Notes under the pieces: generated by a model
What the model was told of the DNA's origin: nothing
The model's database searches: none
What the model saw: only the letters and a program-made list of their open reading frames with translations
Position numbers and translations under genes: made by a program
Shown here: positions 17,167 to 24,457 of the stretch, in pieces
How the letters are laid out: the number at the start of each line of letters is the position of its first letter
How positions within the stretch are numbered: the stretch's first letter is position 1
Assembly: GCF_018138715.1 (NCBI RefSeq)
Contig: NZ_JAGSHX010000001.1
Coordinates: 868,001-932,000, forward strand
Reading direction: 5' to 3'
DNA from: Streptomyces asiaticus
GTDB taxonomy: Bacteria > Actinomycetota > Actinomycetes > Streptomycetales > Streptomycetaceae
DNA length: 64,000 bases

Positions 17167-18350
17167 GGTGCTCCCTCAAAGGCCAGGCAGGTGTTGAAGC
17201 CACCGAAGCCGAGGGTCACGCTCAGCCCGAGTCGGCCGGTGAACGCGGCGGGCCGGCTTTTCGGCACCGGCAGCGGGAAGTCCGGACGGAGCGTGGTGAG
17301 ACCGTGGACTGGTGGCACCGTGCGGTCACGGAGAGCCAGCAGTACGGTGATGGCCTCGATCGCACCGGTCGCCCCGAGGGTGTGGCCGAACGCCCCCTTG
17401 GTGGCGAACACCGTAGGGGCGCCTGGCGCCTGGCCGCCGGTGCCGAACAGCCTTCTGTAACTGACGGATTCGACGGCGTCGTTCGCGGGAGTGCCGGAGC
17501 CGTGGGCGTTGACCACGTTCACGTCCGCCACACCACGGGCCGCGCCGCGCAGTGCCTTGCTGACAGCCCGTACGACGCTGTCACCGGTCGCGTCGGGGGC
17601 CGCGGGGCTCACCGCGTCATTGGCCGAGCCGGTGCCGACGAGGAAACCGTGCGCCCGAGCCCCGCGGGTACGGGCCGACCGGCCGGATTCCAGGACGAGG
17701 AACGCCGCGCCTTCCCCCAGGATCGTGCCGTCGTTGTCGGCGTCGAAGGCACGGAGCGAGGTGGGCGACATGGTGCCGAGCGCCGAGTGCCCGAGTCTCT
17801 TGGCCGGGGTGAGGACGTCCACTCCTCCGCAGACGCAGAGGTCCTCCGCACCGCTGCGGATGAGCTCCACGCCGACCAGGAGGCTGTCGGAGCCGGAGGA
17901 GCAGGCGGTCGTCACCGAGAGCGGGGCCTTCGGGATGCCGAGTGCCCGTACGGCATCGGCGGCCCAGCGGTCCAGGGCCGGTACGCCGACCGTGTCCAGG
18001 TGCGGTCCGTAGCTGGTGCCCAGCACGGGCCGCAGGCGCGCGTCGGTGAGTTCGAGTCCGGCGTCGCGCACCGCGGCGGCCAGGGTGTCGCGGGTGATGA
18101 GGTGTTGGCGCTCGACCGGGGTCATGGACAGCGGAGGGTCGCGGACGACCGCGGCGTCGCCGTTGCGCAGCCGGTGCTCGGAGGGGACCGCGTCGACACC
18201 GGTACGGCCGTGCAGCAGAGCGCTCCAGACCTCCTCCAGCCCGCATCCGAGCGCGGTCACCCACCCCATGCCCGTGACCCACACGTCCGCGTTCTCCCAT
18301 GCCGACGCGGGAGTTGACGTCGGTGCCGGAGGTGGGCTGGACGTCACCAC
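17163..18350 (-). CDS. Beta-ketoacyl synthase (FabF-like)
   Basis: About 395 residues with the complete Cys-His-His triad: nucleophile in TTACSSGSD (about 150), NAHGSGTP (about 283) and KGAFGHTLGATG (about 321). FNTCLAFE is the terminal signature. The first 30 residues are a Pro/Thr-rich extension before VWVTGMGWVTALG. It would catalyse decarboxylative condensation of malonyl-ACP with an acyl primer on the discrete ACP at 20748. With the KS-like partner it forms the minimal elongating unit of this operon. No ketoreductase is encoded in the same operon; the SDRs at 24458 and 44735 or a housekeeping FabG could serve. Confidence 0.9.
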   Translation of the reverse strand: MVTSSPPPAPTSTPASAWENADVWVTGMGWVTALGCGLEEVWSALLHGRTGVDAVPSEHRLRNGDAAVVRDPPLSMTPVERQHLITRDTLAAAVRDAGLELTDARLRPVLGTSYGPHLDTVGVPALDRWAADAVRALGIPKAPLSVTTACSSGSDSLLVGVELIRSGAEDLCVCGGVDVLTPAKRLGHSALGTMSPTSLRAFDADNDGTILGEGAAFLVLESGRSARTRGARAHGFLVGTGSANDAVSPAAPDATGDSVVRAVSKALRGAARGVADVNVVNAHGSGTPANDAVESVSYRRLFGTGGQAPGAPTVFATKGAFGHTLGATGAIEAITVLLALRDRTVPPVHGLTTLRPDFPLPVPKSRPAAFTGRLGLSVTLGFGGFNTCLAFEGAP

Positions 18351-18892
18351 AACTGCTCGCCCAAGTCCGCGATCTTGGACCGCACCAGCGTGCCCTTGAA
18401 CGCCGCGACGAGGTGGTCGTCCACGGTCGCGCTGCAGGAGAAGCTGAAGGTGTTGCCCCTGATGCGGTCACTCCGCACATCGAAGATCACGCGGTCGCCC
18501 GGGACCACGACGCGGGTGAAGCGCGCCTTCACCGAGCCGATGAGGGTGATCTCGTCGTCGGTGAGGCGGGAGGTGCTGAGCTGGTAGAGGATGATGCCCG
18601 ACTGGGCGAACGCCTGGGTCAGATGGCTGGCGGGGAAGACGGCCCGGTCCGGGAAGTGTCCCGCGATCACGTCCATGGTCCCGGAGACCGACAGGCTGCT
18701 CCGGAGCCGGACCCCGGTCTCGTAGTCGAGGATCCGGTCCAGATACACCATCGGGTGGCGGTGGCGAAGCCAACTCTTGAGCTCCGTGAAGCCCATGGTC
18801 CGCTTCGCTGTTGGCGCTGTTGGCGCTGTTGGCGCTGTTGGCGCTGTTGGCGCTGTCGGCTCTGTCGTCTGGGCGGAATCAACCCTCTGCAC
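18344..18892 (-). CDS. FabZ-like hotdog dehydratase, catalytic Glu replaced
   Basis: The hotdog core is clear: LKSWLRHRHPMVYLDRILD, then GHFPDRAVFPASHLTQAFAQSGI, then KARFTRVVVPGDRV. In FabZ the helix after the His carries the catalytic Glu (LEAMAQ); here it is LTQAFAQ, so Glu is Gln while the GHFP His remains. Activity may be altered (isomerase, double-bond recognition or lost). Two starts are possible. GTG 18892 overlaps the thioesterase by 14 bases and adds a Thr-Ala-Pro repeat; ATG 18796 gives a protein beginning MGFTELKSW, the normal FabZ length. If the second is right, the 9-base repeats are intergenic. Confidence 0.75.
   Translation of the reverse strand: MQRVDSAQTTEPTAPTAPTAPTAPTAPTAKRTMGFTELKSWLRHRHPMVYLDRILDYETGVRLRSSLSVSGTMDVIAGHFPDRAVFPASHLTQAFAQSGIILYQLSTSRLTDDEITLIGSVKARFTRVVVPGDRVIFDVRSDRIRGNTFSFSCSATVDDHLVAAFKGTLVRSKIADLGEQLW
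18811..18855. repeat. 9-base tandem repeat, five perfect copies
   Basis: TTGGCGCTG five times, with degenerate copies on both sides (18802-18810 and 18856-18864). On the minus strand it would encode Thr-Ala-Pro repeats at the N-terminus of the dehydratase if GTG 18892 is used. The unit is a multiple of three, so length changes keep the frame. Confidence 0.9.
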
Positions 18893-19331
18893 GGACAGTG
18901 CACTCCTTCAGTGTGGTTGCGATGTTTTCTGGGAGCAGGGAGGGCGCTCCGGTCGAGAGGTCCACCGCGCCGAGCAGCAGGCTCCCGGACGCGCACCTCG
19001 GCACGTCGCCGGGGTTCTCCCGCGAGATCTCCCCGGAGACCTGGACGCGCGCGGGCCCGACTCGTTCGACACGGGCTCTGACGCGGACGTGGTCCAGGAA
19101 GCGGGCCGGTGCGTGATAGAGCATGCGCAGTTCCACGACGGCCAGTTCCAGGTTCACGCGAGCCAGGGCGTCGAGCCCGGCGCCGAGGCGATCCAGGTTC
19201 TCCAGCACGGCGGTTTCGAGCCAGGAGGAGTATCGGGAGAAATGCACGACACCGGACGCGTCGGTGTCGACGTGCTCCACGCGTCGATGGACCTCCGCCC
19301 ATTCCCGCGGTACGGGTTCTGCGGCGGTCAC
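18879..19331 (-). CDS. Acyl-CoA/ACP thioesterase (4HBT, YbgC-like)
   Basis: About 150 residues. The motif HVDTDASGVVHFSRYSSWLE (about 20-39) is the 4-hydroxybenzoyl-CoA-thioesterase signature, with the catalytic Asp in DTDASG, followed by VVELRMLYHAPARFLD and the hotdog strand VRVRARVERVGPARVQVSGEI. It would hydrolyse or edit acyl thioesters on the ACP of this operon. Its GTG (19331) overlaps the aminotransferase stop. Being inside the KS operon, it probably sets chain release or proofreading. Confidence 0.85.
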   Translation of the reverse strand: MTAAEPVPREWAEVHRRVEHVDTDASGVVHFSRYSSWLETAVLENLDRLGAGLDALARVNLELAVVELRMLYHAPARFLDHVRVRARVERVGPARVQVSGEISRENPGDVPRCASGSLLLGAVDLSTGAPSLLPENIATTLKECTVRAEG

Positions 19332-20743
19332 GCGGATACCTCGAGAAAGTGGCGGGAACCGGCCGACAGACGCTCCACGATCGCGTCCGCGTCCGCGAGG
19401 GTGGAGATGATGGGAGGGGCGACCCGCATGGTCGGGAAGACGTAGCGGAGGCCCGCCGAACGCCGACCCGCGCCGCCCATGAATTCGACGAACACGCCGC
19501 TGCGGATCATCGTCTCGCGGAATTCGCCCAACCGGTCGGCTGCGCGTTGCGTCAGCTCGACGCCGTGCATGACGCCGGATCCTCGGCTCTCCGTGTAGAG
19601 CTCCGGGAAGACGGTGACGAGTTCCTCGTCCAGCCGCTTGGCCAGGTGCTCACCCAGATCCCGTGACTTCTCCAGCATTCCCTCGGCCTGGATGTGTTCG
19701 AGGCCCGCCCGGATCACCGCGCAGGTGAGGGGGCGAAGGTCCGAGGTGGAAATGGCGCCGGTGGCCCGTACGGTCAGGTTTCGGCGGGCGATGACCATGG
19801 ACGTGGACAGCACGCCCATCCCGAGGCTCTTGCCCACCACGGAGACATCGGTCGGAATCGGCCCGTTCTCGTCGGCCATGCCGAAAAACTGGCCCGTCTT
19901 GGCAAAGGTGAGGACCTCGTCCGCCACGAGGAGAGCCCCGCTGTCCGTGCACAACCGGGCGACTTCACGCAGATAGCCGGCGGGCGGCACGATGATTCCG
20001 GCGTCGCCCTGAACGGGTTCGATCACCACCGCGAGTACGCGGTCACCGTGGCGTGCGAAGAATTCGCGGGCCGCGTCGACGTGCCCGAACGGGATGTGCC
20101 GGACGGTGAGGCCGTACGGCTCCGGTGCCACGGAGGGCAGTCCGATCCGGTAGTGCCTCTTGTTCAGCAGCGGGAGCAACCCACCGGTCCAACCGTGCCA
20201 CGCCCCCTCGAATGCGAGAACGATGTCCCGATCTTCCCGCCCTTCCGCGGGCTGTAGGCGACGGCGGTCGAAGCGGGATTCCAGCGCCAGCCGCAGCGCC
20301 AGCTCCATTCCCTCCGACCCGGAATTGCGACCGGCGACGTGGTACTCGTCGGCCGGAAACTGCTCGGCCCACAACCCGTCCCCGCTGAAGAGGAGTTCGA
20401 GCAGTTGCGAGCGTTCCCATGAGTGGATCTCGTCGGTGACGTAGCCCGCCTCCGCCACGGCGCGGGAGAGAGCCGAGCCGACCACTGGTGAGCCGGCCCC
20501 GAGACACGCGCTGGCGTAACCACCGCTCGCATCGAGGACGTTCAGCTCCCGCCCCCGGTCGGCACCGCTCAGCTCCACGAAGCGGTGAGTCAGCCCCTTG
20601 GCACCGAGGCTGCCGAACGGAAGCCGCGTTCCGTACTGGTCCATGTGCATCGTGCGGTCGAACCAGGACTCGATCGTGTCGCTGTCATGTCCGTGAGTCA
20701 TATCAGGCAGCTCGCTTCGCGGAAGGTCCTCTGCGGACGCCAT
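19328..20743 (-). CDS. Class III aminotransferase (PLP)
   Basis: About 471 residues in the glutamate-1-semialdehyde-aminomutase / omega-aminotransferase branch. PLP-binding marks are AGRNSGSEGMELALR, the FEGAWHGW aromatic segment, ADEVLTF with the Asp, and the Schiff-base Lys in VVGKSLGMG (about residue 304). The protein could aminate an oxo- or aldehyde-bearing acyl chain; an ACP gene is directly upstream (4-base gap). Beta-amino or terminal-amino acyl groups are therefore plausible products. I chose ATG 20743; the alternative ATG 20701 loses only 14 polar residues. Confidence 0.85.
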   Translation of the reverse strand: MASAEDLPRSELPDMTHGHDSDTIESWFDRTMHMDQYGTRLPFGSLGAKGLTHRFVELSGADRGRELNVLDASGGYASACLGAGSPVVGSALSRAVAEAGYVTDEIHSWERSQLLELLFSGDGLWAEQFPADEYHVAGRNSGSEGMELALRLALESRFDRRRLQPAEGREDRDIVLAFEGAWHGWTGGLLPLLNKRHYRIGLPSVAPEPYGLTVRHIPFGHVDAAREFFARHGDRVLAVVIEPVQGDAGIIVPPAGYLREVARLCTDSGALLVADEVLTFAKTGQFFGMADENGPIPTDVSVVGKSLGMGVLSTSMVIARRNLTVRATGAISTSDLRPLTCAVIRAGLEHIQAEGMLEKSRDLGEHLAKRLDEELVTVFPELYTESRGSGVMHGVELTQRAADRLGEFRETMIRSGVFVEFMGGAGRRSAGLRYVFPTMRVAPPIISTLADADAIVERLSAGSRHFLEVSA

Positions 20744-20747
20744 GGGC

Positions 20748-21014
20748 TCAGGTCGTTTCGAGCTGGGTCTCACGCAGGCGGAGAACCAGGTCGGAGATGG
20801 ATCGGATGCTGGTGAAGTTCTCCGGAGTGAAGTCGTCCTCGGAGATCTCGATGTCGAACCGCTCCTCGCAGGTGACACGCAACTCGAGGAAGCCGAGTGA
20901 GTCGAGTGCCAGTACGTTCCGCAGGCCGTCGTCGACTCCTATCTCGGATTCGGGGATCTCGCAGAACAAGTCGTTCACGATGATCGACCTGATCGCAGCC
21001 TGAATTTCATTCAT
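20748..21014 (-). CDS. Acyl carrier protein
   Basis: 88 residues; acidic; Ser39 in LALDSLGFLEL is the phosphopantetheine site. Helix II ends LELRVTCEERFDIEI and helix III has FTSIRSISDLV, the normal ACP layout. The ATG at 21014 follows GGGAG. It carries the intermediates for the KS, dehydratase, thioesterase, aminotransferase and AMP-ligase encoded after it. A 19-base gap separates it from the ATP-grasp gene. Confidence 0.92.
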   Translation of the reverse strand: MNEIQAAIRSIIVNDLFCEIPESEIGVDDGLRNVLALDSLGFLELRVTCEERFDIEISEDDFTPENFTSIRSISDLVLRLRETQLETT

Positions 21015-21033
21015 CGCGCGCTCCCTTCGTAGG

Positions 21034-22284
21034 TCACACATAGGGCCCCTGGACGGTCAGGGCGCGTTCGGCCTCGGTGAGCCGTTCGTGGACCTGATCG
21101 GCGTGGGTGCCCTCCGCGATCACCCACCCGGCCCGGCCGAAACAGTCCTCGGGCGGAGGCTCCACCACGGTGCCGCGTTCGGGCAGTTCACCGATCTCGT
21201 GGAGCCACGGCTGTGCCCTCAACTCCGGTGCCTCGGCCAGCCCTTCGAAGCGCTGCCGACGGGCGGGGTAGAGGAACTTGACGCCGGCGGCGCGGTCCGG
21301 AGCGGGCTCGGCGCGCAGCGGGCGCCCGAGCGCCGCGTCCGCCAGCAGGCCGCCGACGCTCAGACCGGTGCCGAGGTGTGCGATCACGGAGGCCAGGTCC
21401 CCGGCGGGGCGCCCGTTGATCTCCATGACGCGGGGGCCGTGGGGCGTCAGCACGACGTCCAGGTTGGCGATCGTGCGGTCGATGCCGGCGGCCAGGACGG
21501 CGTCCCGGGCCAGGGCGAGGCCGGCGGCGTACTCCGCTGCCGGGAGCGCCCCCTCGCCCATGATGTGCCCGGTGTCGATCGGGTACGGGTCGTGCGCCAT
21601 GTACTTCCGGCCGCAGTAGACGACCTCGGCCGTTCCCCCGCTGCTCCAGACGTCGACCAGGAACTCGGTTCCCGTCACGTACTCCTCGACGAGGACGCCG
21701 TCGCTGGCCATGCCCATCTTGTCGACTCCCGCGGCCAGTTCGAAGAACCGGGTGAAGTCCGTCGGGTCGGCGACGCGGCCGACACCGAGGCTTCCGGACA
21801 GGCCACGCGGCTTGACCACGACGGGATAGCCGATGTCGGCGGCGGCCCGCAGCCCCTCGTGGACGTCGTGTACGGGGACGGACACGGTGGGCGAGAGACC
21901 CGTGCGGTTGAGCAGCTCGCGCTGCCGGTGCTTGTCCCTGCAGATCCGCGCCGCCTCGACGGGCAGGCCGGGCAGCCCGAGCGTCGCGGCGAGTTCGGCC
22001 GCCAGGAGGACTTCCGACTCGTTGTAGGTGACGACGGCCCGCACATCGTGGTCCCGGCACAGCCGGCGGGCCTGCTCCAGGGGGAACGGCGTGTCCCGAG
22101 GGTCGTACGCCTCCGCGCCCTTGAGCCAGGGCTTCTGCCAGGTCGGTGCCACGGTGTCGAGGAGGACCACGTCGGCGGCGGCGGCCAGATGGGACAGCAG
22201 GTGTCCCTGACGGAGGCGGGAACCGGATCCGACCAGAAGGAGGGTGGACGAGGTCGCGGGTGGTTCAGACGGAGGCAGCTTCAA
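21034..22284 (-). CDS. ATP-grasp ligase
   Basis: About 416 residues. The N-terminal Rossmann-like domain begins TLLLVGSGSRLRQGHLL. The ATP-grasp core follows: ICRDKHRQRELLNRTGL, the phosphate loop VVVKPRGLSGSLGVGRV, the specificity strand VLVEEYVTGTEFLVD, and metal ligands in RVMEINGRPAGD. The family forms amide or thioester bonds through an acyl phosphate, so it probably joins the acyl chain to an amine or amino acid. The best start is TTG 22284, with GGAG eight bases upstream. A longer ATG frame from 22437 exists but lacks a ribosome site. It is first in the eight-gene minus operon. Confidence 0.85.
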   Translation of the reverse strand: MKLPPSEPPATSSTLLLVGSGSRLRQGHLLSHLAAAADVVLLDTVAPTWQKPWLKGAEAYDPRDTPFPLEQARRLCRDHDVRAVVTYNESEVLLAAELAATLGLPGLPVEAARICRDKHRQRELLNRTGLSPTVSVPVHDVHEGLRAAADIGYPVVVKPRGLSGSLGVGRVADPTDFTRFFELAAGVDKMGMASDGVLVEEYVTGTEFLVDVWSSGGTAEVVYCGRKYMAHDPYPIDTGHIMGEGALPAAEYAAGLALARDAVLAAGIDRTIANLDVVLTPHGPRVMEINGRPAGDLASVIAHLGTGLSVGGLLADAALGRPLRAEPAPDRAAGVKFLYPARRQRFEGLAEAPELRAQPWLHEIGELPERGTVVEPPPEDCFGRAGWVIAEGTHADQVHERLTEAERALTVQGPYV

Positions 22285-22479
22285 GGCGCGAACTCCTTGC
22301 CGGGGGCTGGACGGTGTCCGGGCGTTTCCACGGTGAGGTGTGTCTCGATGACGTCGCGTGCGGCCGAGGATCCCCCATATCTCAAAGAAATATGCGGCGA
22401 TGGGATTCAGGGCCAGGAAAACAGATTCCGTCGCCATGGTCGATACGGCGTGGTCGATCCGTGCGTGGTGCCAGTCCCG

Positions 22480-22710
22480 GAAGTCTCCACCATGCTCCTT
22501 GCGGTTGTCTTGTCCGCGGGCTTGTCCAACTCCTTACGAGGTTCTTGCGGCCGGCTTGATTCCCGCGGCCGCTGCTGTTCGAACGGCCGATCACGTAAAC
22601 GTCGGGCAGTTGACTGCGGAATCCCTGCAAGGAGTTGGACAAGGCGGTGAACAAGGCGTTGGACAAGCCGACGGACAAGGCGGCCGTAAGACGCGTCGTG
22701 GAGAATTCAG
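22480..22710. repeat. Diverged inverted duplication with 12-base GGACAAG array
   Basis: CTTGTCCAACTCCTT at 22521-22535 is exactly complementary to 22629-22643. The similarity continues outward for about 50 bases with mismatches, so the arms are old inverted copies around a 93-base spacer. The right arm has the motif GGACAAG (one copy GAACAAG) at 22637, 22649, 22661 and 22673, exactly every 12 bases. The left arm has two copies (CTTGTCC at 22509 and 22521). It lies between the ATP-grasp gene and the SARP gene. No intact gene is seen between 22284 and 23196. Confidence 0.6.
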
Positions 22711-22768
22711 GAATTCAGCGCGACGCTGTGTGCCGCGAAACTGATGGCGTGAGGGGAATGGCGAATGA

Positions 22769-22930
22769 GGTGCGTTCACCGACCGTTGGGTCGACAAGTT
22801 CTCCACCACCTACTCGGACGAACCGTTGGCGCAGCTGTCCTGGTTCACCGCCTCGCCGGGGATCGAGTCGATCGAGCTGGTCGCCGACGGGGTGATCAAG
22901 CGGGGTGACCGCGTCGTCGACTTCGGCTGA
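22769..22930 (+). pseudogene. Methyltransferase N-terminal fragment, paralogue of the gene at 44112
   Basis: The plus frame FTDRWVDKFSTTYSDEPLAQ, then LSWFTASPGIESIEL, then ADGVIKRGDRVVDFG aligns end to end with the first 55 residues of the methyltransferase at 44112 (AFTQSWTDTFSSVYADQP, LSWFNASPGLELV, PGQRLIDLGSG). It stops at a TGA exactly where the SAM-binding glycine loop should begin. An ATG at 22769 is one base out of frame. An IS701-type transposase remnant on the other strand starts at the break. Confidence 0.75.
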
Positions 22931-23105
22931 CTGCCGGCCCGGCACGAACTGATCCGTCTTGCGGTCACCGCGCCCGTAGACGTGGCAGAACAACCGGTCC
23001 TCGCTGGTCGGAGCGTCAGGGCGGAGCGAATTGCTTACGTCCACGACCAGCTTGATCCCCCCGTCGGCCGCCCGGTACCGCCTTGCGGGGAGCCGACGGG
23101 ATCCT
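22923..23105 (-). mobile_element. IS701-type transposase fragment
   Basis: The minus frame RRYRAADGGIKLVVDVSNS, then LRPDAPTSEDRLFCHVYGRG, then FVPG resembles the DDE transposase segment of the IS701-like family in Streptomyces (first Asp in VVDVSN, then RLFCHVYGR). About 60 residues remain, without ends or the rest of the catalytic domain. It interrupts the methyltransferase fragment. Confidence 0.6.
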
Positions 23106-23195
23106 GCGCCACCGCAACGACACGGCGAGGGCCCGAGGAGACTTCATGCGGGAACGCACCGCCGGTCCTGCGTCAATCCCGGAGGAGCGTGAACC

Positions 23196-24008
23196 ATGAC
23201 CCACGACTTACGCTTCGAAATCCTCGGTCCACCCCGCCTCGTCGTCGACGGTCGCCCCCACGCGATCCGGTCGCGAAACCTGTCAGTGATCCTGACCACC
23301 CTGCTGGTCCGGAGTGGCCGCGTGGTCAGCGTCGAGGAGTTGATCGGCGAGGTGTGGCACCAGCCGCCACGGCGGGCCCGGGATGCCATCTACGTCTACA
23401 TCTCCAAGCTGAGGGACCAGATCGGGAATGGGGTCGTCGACAGCCAGTTCCCCGGCTACACCATGGCTGTCCGCGGTCAGCAGCTGGACGTGCAGCTCTT
23501 CGGCCGGTATCGGGCCGACGGCCATCTCAGCATGGCCAACGGTGATCACGAGGGGGCGGCGCGGGCGTGGCGCAACGCGCTCGCCCTGCACCGGGGCAGC
23601 CTGATGGGGGGCGTGTATTCGGGACCGATCCTCAGCTCGTTCGATTCATGGCTGCGGCAGTCGCGCACCGAATGCGTGGAACTCACCGCATGGGCACAGC
23701 TCAGCGCCGGCCTGTACCACGAGGCAATCGGCTTCCTCACCCAGCAAGTGCCGCGGAACCCGCTCAACGAAATCCTGCACCAGCAGCTGATGCTGGCGTT
23801 TCTCCTGACTCGTCATCGCGCCCAGGCGCTACGGGTGTTCGGCAACGCCCGTCGGACGTTCTCGGACAGGCTCGGTCTGGAGCCCGGCGGCGACCTGGTG
23901 AACGTGCACGACATCGTGCGGTCCGACGACGTCGGCCGGGCCAAGCGGGCCATCTCGAGCGCCGTCGCCTCGCGACTGAGCTCGCACCGGTCGCCGGTGG
24001 AGTCCTGA
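23196..24008 (+). CDS. Small SARP-family activator
   Basis: 270 residues, the compact SARP size. The winged helix occupies about 5-95 (RSRNLSVILTTLLVRSG, VSVEELIGEVWHQPPRRARDAIYVYISKLR, GYTM, as short motifs) and the activation domain about 100-250 (GLYHEAIGFLTQQVPRNPLNEILHQQLMLA, RRTFSDRLGLEPGGDL). It would bind direct repeats near -35 boxes and recruit RNA polymerase. Codon 5 is TTA (23208-23210), so translation should need the bldA tRNA. The ATG follows GGAGGAG. It is the most likely direct activator of the neighbouring biosynthetic operons; an 11-base repeat array lies at 29447-29490. Confidence 0.9.
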   Translation: MTHDLRFEILGPPRLVVDGRPHAIRSRNLSVILTTLLVRSGRVVSVEELIGEVWHQPPRRARDAIYVYISKLRDQIGNGVVDSQFPGYTMAVRGQQLDVQLFGRYRADGHLSMANGDHEGAARAWRNALALHRGSLMGGVYSGPILSSFDSWLRQSRTECVELTAWAQLSAGLYHEAIGFLTQQVPRNPLNEILHQQLMLAFLLTRHRAQALRVFGNARRTFSDRLGLEPGGDLVNVHDIVRSDDVGRAKRAISSAVASRLSSHRSPVES

Positions 24009-24016
24009 CATCGGAC

Positions 24017-24046
24017 GTGCGGGGAGCACCGATGGGCTCCCCGCAC
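24017..24046 (+). terminator. Terminator of the SARP gene
   Basis: Perfect 11-base arms GTGCGGGGAGC / GCTCCCCGCAC with an 8-base loop, starting nine bases after the SARP stop. Confidence 0.75.
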
Positions 24047-24086
24047 CGCCTAGCCTCGCGCTTTCACGTGGCGGGGCCTCCGGTGG

Positions 24087-24447
24087 TTGATCAGAAACGC
24101 CGGTGGTGTGCTGCTGGTGGAGACAGTCCGCAAGATCGGCGTGGATCAGGCGATATCGGCGGCCTTGGCGCCGTGGCGCACGTCGCGGGCGGTGCATGAT
24201 CCGGGCACGGTCCTGCTGGATGTGGCGCTCGCGGTCGCGCTGGGGTGGGGACTGCCTGGCGGATGTGGGCATGCTTCGGGCCGAGCCGACGGTGTTCGGG
24301 CCGGTGGCCTCGGATCCGACAGTGTCCCGGCTGATCGACACGCCGGCAGCGGCCGGGAAGCGGGCGCTGACCGCACCGCGACAGGCCCGCGCCGATGTCC
24401 GTGCATATGTATGGAGGACGGCCGCGCTCTGCGCTCCCGCAGCGTGA
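24087..24447 (+). mobile_element. IS1380-type transposase fragment, frameshifted
   Basis: The frame from 24087 reads NAGGVLLVETVRKIGVDQAI, then AVHDPGTVLLDVALAVAL. After a frame change near 24250 it continues as DCLADVGMLRAEPTVFGPVA, SDPTVSRLIDTPAAAGKRAL, ending near 24447. This is the N-terminal 115 residues of IS1380-family transposases. The DDE core is missing and no terminal inverted repeats were found. Confidence 0.7.
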
Positions 24448-24457
24448 CCCGGCGGCG

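Noticed and set aside
22285..22437. Longer N-terminus of the ATP-grasp protein from ATG 22437
   Set aside because: No ribosome site, and the added 51 residues lack resemblance to the family; TTG 22284 has GGAG at the right distance.
22637..22684. CRISPR array from the 12-base periodic motif
   Set aside because: Units are too short, have no unique spacers and no cas genes are near.
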